From [Mycobacterium] zoologicum (GTDB lineage: Bacteria > Actinomycetota > Actinomycetes > Mycobacteriales > Mycobacteriaceae): 64,000 nucleotides of DNA. The notes beneath the pieces are model-generated. The model saw only the letters and a program-made list of their open reading frames with translations. It was not told the DNA's origin and did no database searches. The translations under genes were made by a program, and so were the position numbers. Shown here piece after piece: positions 48,521-57,273 of the stretch. The first letter of the stretch is position 1; each line of letters opens with the position of its first letter. The DNA is taken from contig NZ_CP083985.1 of assembly GCF_020172665.1 (NCBI RefSeq), forward strand, positions 167,518 through 231,517. Reading direction: 5' to 3'.

Positions 48521-49885
48521 ATGACCGGGTCCGCGATCGCCAGCCTGCTCGCCGGCCTGGCGCAGGTGGTGGGGGCCGGCCAGATCACCGACGATCCCGA
48601 CGTGTTGGCCGGGCGCAGCGTCGACCACACCGGGCGGTATTCGGGCCGGGCCACCGCGCTGGTGCGGCCCGGATCGGCCGATGAGGTGGCCGCGGTGCTG
48701 CGGCTCTGCCGGGACGCCGGGGCGCACGTCACCGTGCAGGGTGGCCGGACCTCGCTGGTGGCCGGCACGGTACCCGAATACGACGACGTGCTGCTGTCCA
48801 CCGAGCGGCTCAACACCGTCGGCGCCGTCGACACGACAGAGCGCCGGGTGAGCGCCGGGGCGGGTGCCACCCTGGCGGTGGTGCAGCAGGCGGCGGCCGC
48901 GGCCGGCCTGGTGTTCGGGGTGGACCTGACCGCCCGCGACACCGCCACCGTCGGCGGCATGGCCTCGACGAACGCCGGCGGCCTGCACACCGTGCACTAC
49001 GGCAACATGGGCGAACAGATCCTCGGTCTCGAGGTCGCGTTGCCGGACGGCACGCTGCTGCACCGGCACTCCGCGGTGCGCGCCGACAACACCGGCTACG
49101 ACCTGCCGGCGCTGTTCGTCGGCGCCGAGGGCACCCTGGGGGTGATCACCGGCGTGGATCTGCGGCTGCGGCCCGCCCCGGCGCATCGGGCCACGGCGGT
49201 CTGCGGGTTCGCCGACCTGGACGCGCTGGTGGTTACGGCGAGGGTCTTCCGCGACCTGGACGGCGTCGCGGCCCTGGAGCTGATCGACGCCCGGGTGACG
49301 GCGCTGACCGGCGAGCGGCTCGGGGTGCCCGCCCCGGTGGCCGGCGACTGGCTGCTGCTGGTCGAGCTGACCGGTGACACCGACCAGACCGATCGCCTCG
49401 CCGAGCGACTGGAGCAGGTGGCGGGGTGTACCGAGCCGGCGGTCGGGATAGACGGTGCCACCAGCGGCCGGCTGTGGCGGGTGCGCGAGGCGGTGGCCGA
49501 GGTGCTCGGGGCGTTCGGCCCGCCGCTGAAGTTCGACGTGGCGCTGCCACTGGCGACGGTGGCCCGGTTCGCCGCCGCGGCCACCGTGCTGGTGGGCCGG
49601 CACGCGCCCGATGCGCTGCCGGTGCTGTTCGGCCACATCGGCGAGGGCAACCTGCACCTCAACGTGCTGCGGTGCCCCGCGGACGCCGAACCGGGGCTGT
49701 ACGCGGCGATGATGGAGCTGATCGCCGACTGCGGCGGCAACGTCAGCTCGGAGCACGGGGTGGGCAGTCGCAAACGGGCCTACCTGTCGATGTCACGCGG
49801 GCCGGGCGATATCGCGGCGATGCGGGTGGTCAAGGCGGCTTTCGATCCGACCGGGTATCTCAACGCGGCCGTGCTGTTCGGCTGA
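48521..49885 (+). CDS. FAD-linked D-2-hydroxyacid oxidase/dehydrogenase (Rv0161-like)
   Basis: A 454-aa GlcD-type flavoprotein. The FAD-binding PCMH domain has VTVQGGRTSLVAGTV, LTARDTATVGGMASTNAGG and FVGAEGTLGVITGVDLRLRP. The C-terminal cap includes the metal-binding HIGEGNLHLNVLR and SSEHGVGSRKRAYL, usual in D-lactate and D-2-hydroxyglutarate dehydrogenases. Size and position fit Rv0161. It marks the left border of the insertion that carries the catabolic cluster. Confidence 0.88.
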   Translation: MTGSAIASLLAGLAQVVGAGQITDDPDVLAGRSVDHTGRYSGRATALVRPGSADEVAAVLRLCRDAGAHVTVQGGRTSLVAGTVPEYDDVLLSTERLNTVGAVDTTERRVSAGAGATLAVVQQAAAAAGLVFGVDLTARDTATVGGMASTNAGGLHTVHYGNMGEQILGLEVALPDGTLLHRHSAVRADNTGYDLPALFVGAEGTLGVITGVDLRLRPAPAHRATAVCGFADLDALVVTARVFRDLDGVAALELIDARVTALTGERLGVPAPVAGDWLLLVELTGDTDQTDRLAERLEQVAGCTEPAVGIDGATSGRLWRVREAVAEVLGAFGPPLKFDVALPLATVARFAAAATVLVGRHAPDALPVLFGHIGEGNLHLNVLRCPADAEPGLYAAMMELIADCGGNVSSEHGVGSRKRAYLSMSRGPGDIAAMRVVKAAFDPTGYLNAAVLFG

Positions 49886-49907
49886 GCCGATGGCGACGAC
49901 CCGCCGC

Positions 49908-50438
49908 TCAGCGGTGTTTGATGCCGACGGCCTGGCGTAGCTGGGCCAGGAACTGATCCGAGTCGTCGCTGCGGATGATGTAGTGCGAGATGGCGATCCG
50001 GATCGCGGCGGCGGCCTTCACCGCGGCGTCGGGCCCGGACAGCATCCGCTGCAGCCCCTCACGCATCGGGGCGATGATCCGGGCGAAGTCGGTCAGCACG
50101 TGCTTGGGCTCAATGTCGATCATCCGCACACCGGTCGACGAATGCTGGTAGTCGACAATGAAACGCAGTGCGGCATCCAGCTTTTCGGCACCTTTCAGCC
50201 CCTCGGTGGCGCGGCTCAGGCCGCTGTCGAAGGTGTGCCGCTCGTAGCGGGAGAACGCCGTGATGAGCTCCTCTTTCGACGGAAACCACCGATACAGCGT
50301 CGGCCGCGACACCCCGGCCTGGGAGGCGACCTCGGACAGGCTGAGCTTGGTCATGCCGTTGCGGCCGAGCACCTCGGCGGTGGCCGCGAGAATCCGCTGC
50401 CGGGTCGAGTTGTCGAGTTCGTCCACGCTTTCGGTCAT
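49908..50438 (-). CDS. TetR-family regulator of the catabolic cluster
   Basis: A 176-aa regulator: TRQRILAATAEVLGRNGMTK, helix-turn-helix SLSEVASQAGVSRPTLYRWF, then PSKEELITAFSRYERHTFD. It is last in a leftward three-gene unit (lactonase, thioesterase, TetR); its ATG overlaps the thioesterase stop by four bases. The shared motif at 52146 and 53779 is the likely binding site. The ligand could be an acyl-CoA pathway intermediate. Confidence 0.85.
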   Translation of the reverse strand: MTESVDELDNSTRQRILAATAEVLGRNGMTKLSLSEVASQAGVSRPTLYRWFPSKEELITAFSRYERHTFDSGLSRATEGLKGAEKLDAALRFIVDYQHSSTGVRMIDIEPKHVLTDFARIIAPMREGLQRMLSGPDAAVKAAAAIRIAISHYIIRSDDSDQFLAQLRQAVGIKHR

Positions 50439-51250
50439 TTCGGCTCCCGTCGGCGCACCAGCACCGACTGCTGGATGGCCGCCACCGCGCCGCGCTCGTC
50501 GAACAGCGTACCGATGGTGGCCCCGATGCCGTCCGGGCCGTAGTTGGTCTGGGCGCGGATCCCGATCCACTCGCCGTCGGGAATCCGGTGCAGGTGCACC
50601 ACCAGGTCGGTGTTGAGGAATGTCCACTTGGTGATGTCGAGTTTGGTGCCGACACCGTTGGCGTCGTCGGCGACCGCGAACAGCCGCTGCAGCGGCGTCA
50701 TCGACTCACCGGCCACCAGGTGGGCCACCGGCATGATCCAGGCTTCGCCGTCGCCGGGCGCCAGCGGTGTGGTCAACCACCGCCAGTCCACGCTGTGCAC
50801 GTAGTTGCGGTCCCAGTTCTGCCGCATGTTCATGGCCCGGGCCTCGCCGACCGGGCGCAGCGGCGGCGCCGAGGCGTGCTCGATGGCGCCGGTCTCCAGG
50901 GTCTGCAGCCGCCAGCCGGTAGCACGGGCGACCGGTCGGGGCGTCTCGTCGGGGCCCGGCGCCAGCAGTTCGGCGCCGACAAGTTCGATCTGCCGGCCGG
51001 TGCGTTCGATCTGGGACCGGACCCACAGCGGGCCCTCGACCGGGACCGGCCCCAGCAGGTCGACCGCGACGCGGCTCAGCCGGGTGTCGGGGCGGGCGTG
51101 TGTGCGTTCCAGCGCCCGCACCAGCAGCGCCGAAACCGGTGCGGCGTGCTGGATCTTCGCCGACCAGGTGCCGCGGGCCAGGTCGGTGGCGGCGAAACGT
51201 TCGCCGTGCGGATCGGCGGCATCCACCAGTTCGTAGTAGGAGTCGGTCAC
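50435..51250 (-). CDS. TesB-like acyl-CoA thioesterase family protein
   Basis: A 271-aa double hot-dog protein: RGTWSAKIQHAAPVSALLVR, VAVDLLGPVPVEGPLWVRSQ, and in the second half THLVAG-like GESMTPLQRLFAVADDANGV and LNTDLVVHLHRIPDGEWIGI. Such proteins hydrolyse acyl-CoA or serve as acyl-CoA binding proteins. It begins 11 bp after the lactonase-like gene stops. The exact acyl chain is unknown. Confidence 0.83.
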   Translation of the reverse strand: MTDSYYELVDAADPHGERFAATDLARGTWSAKIQHAAPVSALLVRALERTHARPDTRLSRVAVDLLGPVPVEGPLWVRSQIERTGRQIELVGAELLAPGPDETPRPVARATGWRLQTLETGAIEHASAPPLRPVGEARAMNMRQNWDRNYVHSVDWRWLTTPLAPGDGEAWIMPVAHLVAGESMTPLQRLFAVADDANGVGTKLDITKWTFLNTDLVVHLHRIPDGEWIGIRAQTNYGPDGIGATIGTLFDERGAVAAIQQSVLVRRREPK

Positions 51251-51261
51251 GAAGTCTCCCT

Positions 51262-52104
51262 TCAGGGCCGCCCGGCGCCGGGAATCGCCACGGTCACCGT
51301 GTCCAACCGGGAGTCGCGGGTCCCGATAAGCCGTTTGGGGTAGGCGTCGGTGCTGGACAACAGGAACAGTGTGCGGCGTGCGGGCCCGCCCAGCGTGCAG
51401 GCGATCGCGGCCCGGTCGCCGACGTCGATGCGGTCGGTGACCTCCCCGCCCTCGGTGATCCGCTCGAACTGGTGGGCCAGCGTCATCGAGGTCCAGACCC
51501 CGCCGGCCGCATCCAGGGTGATGCCGTCCGGCGGACCGTCCAGACCGTCGGCGAAGACCCGGCGATCACTCAGCGCGCCGTCGCCGCCGATGGTGAATGC
51601 GGACAGGCGCCGGCCGATCGACTCGGCGACGATCAGTGTGGCGCCGTCGGGGGTGATCACCATGCCGTTGGGGAAGTCGAGATCGGCGGCGACGGTGTGG
51701 ATGCCGCCGTCCGGATCGATCCGCACGATCACCCCGCCGGTGTAGGCCTGCGAGCCGACATAGCAGCGACCGGCGTCGTCGACGACCATGTCGCCGAGGG
51801 CGGCCGGGACGCGGTCGCGCAGATCGGCCACGGTGGTCACCGCCTCGCCGTCGTAGCGCAGCAGCCGGCGGTCTTCGGCGGAGGCGATCAGCAGCGAACC
51901 GTCCGAGGCGAATCCCAGGCCGCTCGGGGTGTGCCCGGGCAGTGCGACGGTGGTCATCGAGCCGTTGAGGGTGACGCTGTGCACCGCCTCGCCGAGCATG
52001 TCGGAGAACCACAGCAGGCCCTCGAACCAGCGCGGGCCCTCCCCGAAGCAGAATCCGCCGGCCAGCGGCGCCGGATGCGAACTTGCCTCGGCGATGCTCA
52101 ACAC
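51262..52104 (-). CDS. SMP-30/gluconolactonase-type lactonase
   Basis: A 280-aa six-bladed beta-propeller: GFCFGEGPRWFEGLLWFSDM (metal Glu), PNGMVITPDGATLIVAES (metal Asn region) and PDGITLDAAGGVWTS (metal Asp). Members open lactones, often after a dehydrogenase or Baeyer-Villiger step. GTG 52104 starts the leftward unit. The promoter lies in the 76-bp divergent gap containing the shared motif. Confidence 0.87.
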   Translation of the reverse strand: MLSIAEASSHPAPLAGGFCFGEGPRWFEGLLWFSDMLGEAVHSVTLNGSMTTVALPGHTPSGLGFASDGSLLIASAEDRRLLRYDGEAVTTVADLRDRVPAALGDMVVDDAGRCYVGSQAYTGGVIVRIDPDGGIHTVAADLDFPNGMVITPDGATLIVAESIGRRLSAFTIGGDGALSDRRVFADGLDGPPDGITLDAAGGVWTSMTLAHQFERITEGGEVTDRIDVGDRAAIACTLGGPARRTLFLLSSTDAYPKRLIGTRDSRLDTVTVAIPGAGRP

Positions 52105-52145
52105 GGTCGCCCTCCTGTGTCCGTCGCGCGCGCGACCAGGCCTAC

Positions 52146-52168
52146 TTTACAAAACATGTCCGAAATGT
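52146..52168. promoter_or_regulatory. shared operator motif, copy 1
   Basis: TTTACAAAACATGTCCGAAA then TGT, between divergent lactonase and thioesterase genes. It ends 12 bp before the rightward ATG and begins 42 bp from the leftward start. Copy 2 (53779-53801) has nearly the same sequence and the same geometry. Confidence 0.75.
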
Positions 52169-52180
52169 CACGCTCGCCGA

Positions 52181-53071
52181 ATGGTTCAACCCACTGAGAT
52201 CTCCCCGGCCACACCGTGGTCGGTCAGCGGCCTGCTCGATCTGTTCGAGGTAACCCCGGACGGCCCCGACCGGTTCATCGGGCAGACCGGCCTTGCCGGC
52301 GACGACGAGCGCCAGGTGGTCGAAGGCACGCAGCTGCTGGCGCAGGCCATCGTGGGTGCGGCAAAACGCTTCGCGGACAAGTCGATCCGCTCGGTACACG
52401 CCGTGTTCGCCCGCGCGGTGATGGTGGGTCCGCCCGCGGAATACACCGTCGACGTGGTCAACGAAGGGCGCTCGACGGCCACCGCGGTCATCGCGGTGCT
52501 GCAGAACGGGCGGCGCTGCGCGACGATCACGGTGCTCGCCGACGTCCCGTCCGACGACGTCATCACCCATCACCTGCCGCGGGCGGACGTCGCCTCGCCG
52601 GCGGAGTCCAACCACTGCGAGATGCCGATGACCGGACGCGATGTGCGCCTGGTCGACGTCGTGGACGTCAACAGCCCCGACGAGGTGGGGCCGCCGGAGC
52701 TCTACGCCTGGCTGCGCTACGACCCGATTCCCAGCCGCGACGATCTCGCCAAGGCGCTGATCGCGTATTTCACCGGCCACCTGGGTATTTCGACGACGAT
52801 GCGCGCCCACGCCGGCATCGGCACCAGCCAATCGCATCTGACCGTGTCCACCGCACCGATGACCGTCATGGTCAGTTTCCACGAGCCGGTGCGTTGGGAC
52901 GGCTGGATCCTCTACGGCCATGAGAGCACCCAGGTGGGCGCCGGCATGTCCTATGTGCGGGGCACCGTGCACACCGAGCAGGGTGAGCTGCTCGCCTCCT
53001 TCGCCCAGGACGGGCTGATCCGCCCGCTGCGCACCAGCGACAACAAGATCGCCGAGCAGAACCGGATCTAG
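52181..53071 (+). CDS. acyl-CoA thioesterase II (TesB)
   Basis: A 296-aa double hot-dog thioesterase: DRFIGQTGLAGDDERQVVEG, SIRSVHAVFARAVMVGPPAE and RTVHTEQG-like RGTVHTEQGELLASFAQDGL at the end, the classical TesB signature with Asp/Thr/Gln catalytic positions. Cytoplasmic; releases free acids from medium or branched acyl-CoA. It overlaps the convergent DUF427 gene by four bases and is the only rightward gene from the first shared promoter. Confidence 0.87.
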   Translation: MVQPTEISPATPWSVSGLLDLFEVTPDGPDRFIGQTGLAGDDERQVVEGTQLLAQAIVGAAKRFADKSIRSVHAVFARAVMVGPPAEYTVDVVNEGRSTATAVIAVLQNGRRCATITVLADVPSDDVITHHLPRADVASPAESNHCEMPMTGRDVRLVDVVDVNSPDEVGPPELYAWLRYDPIPSRDDLAKALIAYFTGHLGISTTMRAHAGIGTSQSHLTVSTAPMTVMVSFHEPVRWDGWILYGHESTQVGAGMSYVRGTVHTEQGELLASFAQDGLIRPLRTSDNKIAEQNRI

Positions 53072-53739
53072 GGCAGTTCGGCGAACCCCTCGACACGGGT
53101 CAGATCGAAGCTGAAAAACCCTGCGATGGGCGAACTCTCCGGCAGCGGTTCCGGGTAGCTCCAGGCGACGTCGGTGACCACCGTGTCTCCGACGACCGCC
53201 GACCAGTAGCTGGCGTACCCCTTGTAGTTGCAGTAGGTCGACGTCGTCGACGGCGCCAAAAGGTCGGTGCGGACGTGGCCGGGGGCGACGTAGAGCCGCG
53301 CCGGCAGCGACGTCTCGAACACGATCACCGTGTCGTCGGTGTCCACCAGGTCCGCCCCGGCGACCGTGACGCGCAGCGCGCGCTTGGTGGGCCGGCAGTC
53401 CACGCGGTGATACGGGTTGGGCGGGTAGTGCACCAGCCGCCGGCCCTCTTCGAGCCAGCCGTCCACGGCGTCCCAGGGCACCTGGACGTACCCGGGCGCC
53501 TCCGGCACGGGTTGGTGCGGCAGGTCGCCGACGGCACCGGCGGGAAAGGCGTAGGACAGCGGCTGATGTGTGCGATGCACCAGCAGTGCGCGTTCGGTGT
53601 CGATCACCGTGCGGTCGCCTCGGATCGCCTGCACGCGGCGGGGATGCGGTTCGACATAGACCAGGTCTCCGGTGACCTCCGGGTAGATCCGGCCGGCCCG
53701 GTGTTCCGACAGCGGGCCCTGGCCTGCGACCAGACTCAA
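53068..53739 (-). CDS. tandem DUF427 protein
   Basis: A 223-aa protein with two DUF427-like modules: residues about 25-110 (VEPHPRRVQAIRGDRTVIDT, LSYAFPAGAVG) and 120-215 (RVTVAGADLVDTDDTVIVFE, TSTYCNYKGYASYWSAVVGD, DVAWSYPEPLPESSPIAGFF). The second module keeps the Tyr-Cys-x-Tyr-Lys-Gly block also seen in the single-domain Rv0140-like protein. Function unknown. Transcribed from the second shared-motif promoter. Confidence 0.82.
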   Translation of the reverse strand: MSLVAGQGPLSEHRAGRIYPEVTGDLVYVEPHPRRVQAIRGDRTVIDTERALLVHRTHQPLSYAFPAGAVGDLPHQPVPEAPGYVQVPWDAVDGWLEEGRRLVHYPPNPYHRVDCRPTKRALRVTVAGADLVDTDDTVIVFETSLPARLYVAPGHVRTDLLAPSTTSTYCNYKGYASYWSAVVGDTVVTDVAWSYPEPLPESSPIAGFFSFDLTRVEGFAELP

Positions 53740-53778
53740 CTCGGGTCACCTCCCTCGCGTCACTCGTCCCGACGTACC

Positions 53779-53801
53779 TTTACAAACTAGTCCGAAAATG
53801 T
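53779..53801. promoter_or_regulatory. shared operator motif, copy 2
   Basis: TTTACAAACTAGTCCGAAA then ATGT. It ends 12 bp before the rightward ATG (53814) and begins 40 bp from the leftward start (53739). Identical to copy 1 in TTTACAAA and GTCCGAAA, with one base less between. Confidence 0.75.
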
Positions 53802-53813
53802 AATATTTCCCAG

Positions 53814-54362
53814 ATGCCGAACAGCGCCAATGCCGTGCAGGTTCCCGACCTCTTCCCGGACCCCCACCTGCGCTATCGCCTGAACGTCATCGCCCTCGAC
53901 GTCGCCGGCCTGGTCGCGGCGGCGGGCGGATGGCTGTATCACCGAGTGGCCACCGGCTGGGACGTGACCGTTGCGGTACCCGACTCCCAGGATCTGCGGC
54001 CACTGCAGATCCTCGGCGTCACCACAGCGGACCTGGAGGCCGGGCTGTGCGCACCGGAAGGCGCGGCCGGACAGTGCCTGGCCGTCGTCGCCGACGCCGT
54101 GGTCACCGACGCCCGGATCAGCCACCGGGTGCAGGCCGCGTTGCGGCACAGCCTGACCGAGGTGGTGGTCTGGGGCCACAGCTGGCCGATGGACCACCGG
54201 CTCAACCACGTTCGGCATCTGCCCACCGCGGCGGGTCGGGCCTTCAAACGGCAGGCCCTGCTGGCCGCCAAGACCGACGCCGGGGTAGTCGGTCCGGAGT
54301 TGTTCCTCAGCGACCAAAAGCACAGCCTGCCAACCGATTCCGACCTGGTGCCGGTCGACTGA
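53814..54362 (+). CDS. hypothetical protein of the catabolic operon, 182 aa
   Basis: I do not recognise this protein. It starts MPNSANAVQVPDLFPDPHLR and has an alpha/beta pattern with AGLVAAAGGWLYHRVATGWD, LRPLQILGVTTADLEAGL, and VVVWGHSWPMDHRLNHVRH near the end. No signal peptide; one weakly hydrophobic stretch (29-47). It opens a six-gene rightward operon (to 58756) with overlapping or nearly touching genes, directly behind the shared motif, so it is probably a pathway protein or a small regulator. Confidence 0.65.
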   Translation: MPNSANAVQVPDLFPDPHLRYRLNVIALDVAGLVAAAGGWLYHRVATGWDVTVAVPDSQDLRPLQILGVTTADLEAGLCAPEGAAGQCLAVVADAVVTDARISHRVQAALRHSLTEVVVWGHSWPMDHRLNHVRHLPTAAGRAFKRQALLAAKTDAGVVGPELFLSDQKHSLPTDSDLVPVD

Positions 54363-55078
54363 TGCGCAAATACCACGCCCATACCCTGCTGTACCTGCAC
54401 GAAACCATCGACCTGGGCCGCGGGCAGGCCGACGACTTCACCACCGCCTTCACGCGGATCTACCAGCCGATGATGACCGAACTGGGTGCCCGGCTGTTCG
54501 CGCTGTGGGAGACCACCGCCTACAACGGGCACTGGCCGCAGGTCACCATCATCTGGGAGATCGACAGCTTCGCCGACTACGCCCGGATCGGTCGGGCCCA
54601 TGCCCGCGCCGGCAGCCACGCCACCCCCGCCGCCGAATGGAAGGCCTACCTCGCCGGCGTCGGCGCATCGGGAGAGGGCCGCATCATGTACCCCGGCCCG
54701 CACAACAAGACGCTGGCCCAGCTGCGCGCCGACGGCTTCGACGCCACCGTGGTGATCCAGGAGATCATGCAGACCAAACCCGGCCGCCAGGACGACTACA
54801 TCCGGGAGCTGGAGCGGCTGTATGTGCCGTGGTCCGAGCGCACCGGCAAACGCTGGCTGGGCTCCTTCACCACCACGTTCCGTTTCAACGAGGTGATCCA
54901 CTACTGGGCACTCGACGGCGGCTGGGACTGCTTCGAACAGCACTACCCGTCGTGGAAGGACCAACCGCCGGCCGAGATCGTGACCTGGATGAGCGTGGCG
55001 CCGGCCCTGCGCGACGGCTGGGAGGACTCCATCCTCGAGGCCCTGGCGCCCTCACCGCTGCAGGGCGGACCCGCGTGA
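54362..55078 (+). CDS. NIPSNAP-family protein
   Basis: A 238-aa protein with two ferredoxin-like alpha/beta halves: HAHTLLYLHETIDLGRGQAD, WETTAYNGHWPQVTIIWEID and, in the second half, VVIQEIMQTKPGRQDDYIRE and FRFNEVIHYWALDGGWDCF. NIPSNAP proteins resemble dimeric alpha-beta barrel monooxygenases and isomerases and often sit in degradation clusters. ATG 54362 overlaps the preceding TGA by one base, and its stop overlaps the P450 start. The role is inferred from setting. Confidence 0.75.
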   Translation: MRKYHAHTLLYLHETIDLGRGQADDFTTAFTRIYQPMMTELGARLFALWETTAYNGHWPQVTIIWEIDSFADYARIGRAHARAGSHATPAAEWKAYLAGVGASGEGRIMYPGPHNKTLAQLRADGFDATVVIQEIMQTKPGRQDDYIRELERLYVPWSERTGKRWLGSFTTTFRFNEVIHYWALDGGWDCFEQHYPSWKDQPPAEIVTWMSVAPALRDGWEDSILEALAPSPLQGGPA

Positions 55079-56301
55079 AAACGGTTGCGGAGCACGATTT
55101 CACCTACGACCCGTTCGACCCGGCGGTGATGGCCGACCCGCTGCCGTACTACCGGGTGCTGCGCGACGAGCATCCGGTGTACTACGTGCCGAAATGGGAT
55201 CTGTACGCGCTGTCGCGTTTCGACGACATCTGGGACGTGCTGGCCGTCAGCGACGGCACCTTCGTGGCCTCGGAGGGCACCCTGCCCGCGGCGAATGTGC
55301 TGGCGCAGCACAACACCGGTCCGGTGGCGGACCCGCCGCTGCACCCGCTGCCGTTCCACGCAGTGTTCGACAAGCCGATCTACGACGACATCCGCCGGCT
55401 GCAGTCCCCGCCGTTTCGGCCCCGGTCGGTCAGCGACTGGACCGACCGGGTCCGCGAGTTGGCCAACCGGCGGCTCGACGAACTGCTGCCGCAGGGCCGC
55501 TTCGATTTGACCTGTGACTACGGTGGCGTGGTGGTAGCGCAGGTGGTGTGCGAACTCCTCGGTATACCAATCGAATTCGCTCCCGAGGTGCTGGCATCGG
55601 TGAACGCCGGCAGCCTCGCCGCAGCTGGCGTCGGGGTGGACACCGCGGCGGCGCGGCCCAACTATCTGGACTACCTGGTACCCGCCGTGCAACGCAGGCG
55701 TGTCGCAGCCGACGGTGAACTCTCGATCGTCGACGGGATGCTGCGCTACCGGCTGCCCGACGGCAGCGCGCTCGACGACGTCGAGGCGGCCACCCAGCTG
55801 CTGTGCATCTTCATCGGCGGTACCGAGACGGTGCCCAAGATCGTCGCGCACGGGCTGTGGGAACTGGCCGGCCGTCCCGACCAGCTCGCCGCGGTGCGCG
55901 CCGACCCGGCCACCCGGGTGCCGCAGGCCTGCGACGAGATGATCCGCTACTGCGCACCGGCGCAATGGTTCGCACGCACCGCCCGCAAGCCATACACGTT
56001 GCACGGCACCACCATCGAGCCCGGACAGCGCATCATCACGCTGCTGGCCTCGGCCAGCCGCGACGAACGCCAGTACCCCGACCCCGACTCCTTCATCTGG
56101 GACCGGCCGATCAAACGCTCCTTGGCCTTCGGGCGCGGTCAGCACTTCTGCATCGGCTACCACCTGGCGCGCCTGGAAGTCACTGTGCTGGTGCAGGAAT
56201 GGCTGCGCCGGGTGGGGGAGTACCGGATCGTCGCCGACGACGCGACCCGGTTGCCGTCCAGTTTCCAGTGGGGCTGGAACAACATTCCGGTGGAGGTCTG
56301 A
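55075..56301 (+). CDS. cytochrome P450 of the catabolic operon
   Basis: A 408-aa soluble bacterial P450. I-helix: FIGGTETVPK (Gly-Gly-x-x-Thr-type oxygen site); ExxR: DEMIRYCAP; heme loop: FGRGQHFCIGYHLAR with the Cys near residue 359. GTG 55075 overlaps the NIPSNAP stop. Class I redox partners are needed but no ferredoxin gene is in the operon. It probably hydroxylates the pathway substrate before the dehydrogenases act. Its family number cannot be read from memory. Confidence 0.9.
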   Translation: MKTVAEHDFTYDPFDPAVMADPLPYYRVLRDEHPVYYVPKWDLYALSRFDDIWDVLAVSDGTFVASEGTLPAANVLAQHNTGPVADPPLHPLPFHAVFDKPIYDDIRRLQSPPFRPRSVSDWTDRVRELANRRLDELLPQGRFDLTCDYGGVVVAQVVCELLGIPIEFAPEVLASVNAGSLAAAGVGVDTAAARPNYLDYLVPAVQRRRVAADGELSIVDGMLRYRLPDGSALDDVEAATQLLCIFIGGTETVPKIVAHGLWELAGRPDQLAAVRADPATRVPQACDEMIRYCAPAQWFARTARKPYTLHGTTIEPGQRIITLLASASRDERQYPDPDSFIWDRPIKRSLAFGRGQHFCIGYHLARLEVTVLVQEWLRRVGEYRIVADDATRLPSSFQWGWNNIPVEV

Positions 56302-56304
56302 GCC

Positions 56305-57273
56305 GTGTGGGCCTACCGGTTGATCGCGCCGTATGAGTTCGAGCGGATCGAAGTCGCCGATCTCACCGAGAGCGACCTCGACGACGGGCAGGTGCTGCTG
56401 AGGTTCCTCGCCGCCGGGGTGTGCGGCTCTGATCTGCCGGCGTTCCGCGGCACCCAGGGCCGGCTGCCCGGTGACAGCGGCGCCGGTGCCGCCGAGAAGA
56501 TCGGCTTCCCGATCCACGAGATCGTCGGCGACGTCATCGCCAGCAGGCACACCGCGCATCGCGTCGGTGACCGCGTCGTCGGCTGGGCCTCGAAATTCGA
56601 CGGCCTGATGCAGACGGTGATCAGCGACGGGGACGGGCTCTTCGCCTACGACCCGGCGCTCGCGCCCGCCAAAGCGGTCGGGCTGCAGCCACTGGCGTGC
56701 GTGCTCTACGCGGTCGAGCAGTTGCCGGATCTGGCCGGCCGTCATGTGGCGGTGATCGGGCAGGGTTCGATAGGGCTGCTGTTCAGTGCGGTCGCCAAGG
56801 CGGCGGGTGCCCGCCGGGTCACCGGTGTGGACCCGGTGGACCGAGCGGACATGACCGCCGCCTTCGGTATCGACACCGCGGTGCGGTCCACCAGCGATCG
56901 GTGGATCCACCATCTGGACGCAGCCGACGCACCGGAGATCGTCATCGAGGCCGTCGGTCACCAGGTCGCCACCCTGGGCCACGCCATCGAAGCCGTCGCC
57001 CCCGGCGGAACCGTCTTCTACTTCGGGGTCACCGACGACGACACCTACCCGATCAGCATGCGCACCATGCTGCGCAACAACCTGACGCTGATCTCCGGTG
57101 TGACCCTCGACCGCCGGCGGATGCTGCAGCGGGCCGGTGATTTCGCGGCCGCGCACCCAGACCTGTTGGGCGCCTACGTCACCCACACCTTCGGCGCGGA
57201 CCAGGTGCAGGCCGCCTTCGAACTGGCCGCGCGTCCCACCCCCGGGCGGGCCAAGATCGCGATCGTCGCATGA
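56305..57273 (+). CDS. zinc-type alcohol dehydrogenase/MDR oxidoreductase
   Basis: A 322-aa medium-chain dehydrogenase: AAGVCGSDLPAFRGTQGRLP (catalytic Cys), FPIHEIVGDVIASRHTAHRV (His-Glu pair), and the NAD loop VAVIGQGSIGLLFSAVAKAA. It lacks the four-Cys structural zinc lobe. It likely oxidises the alcohol made by the P450 or a related intermediate. It starts three bases after the P450 stop and overlaps the aldolase gene by four. Confidence 0.83.
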   Translation: MWAYRLIAPYEFERIEVADLTESDLDDGQVLLRFLAAGVCGSDLPAFRGTQGRLPGDSGAGAAEKIGFPIHEIVGDVIASRHTAHRVGDRVVGWASKFDGLMQTVISDGDGLFAYDPALAPAKAVGLQPLACVLYAVEQLPDLAGRHVAVIGQGSIGLLFSAVAKAAGARRVTGVDPVDRADMTAAFGIDTAVRSTSDRWIHHLDAADAPEIVIEAVGHQVATLGHAIEAVAPGGTVFYFGVTDDDTYPISMRTMLRNNLTLISGVTLDRRRMLQRAGDFAAAHPDLLGAYVTHTFGADQVQAAFELAARPTPGRAKIAIVA

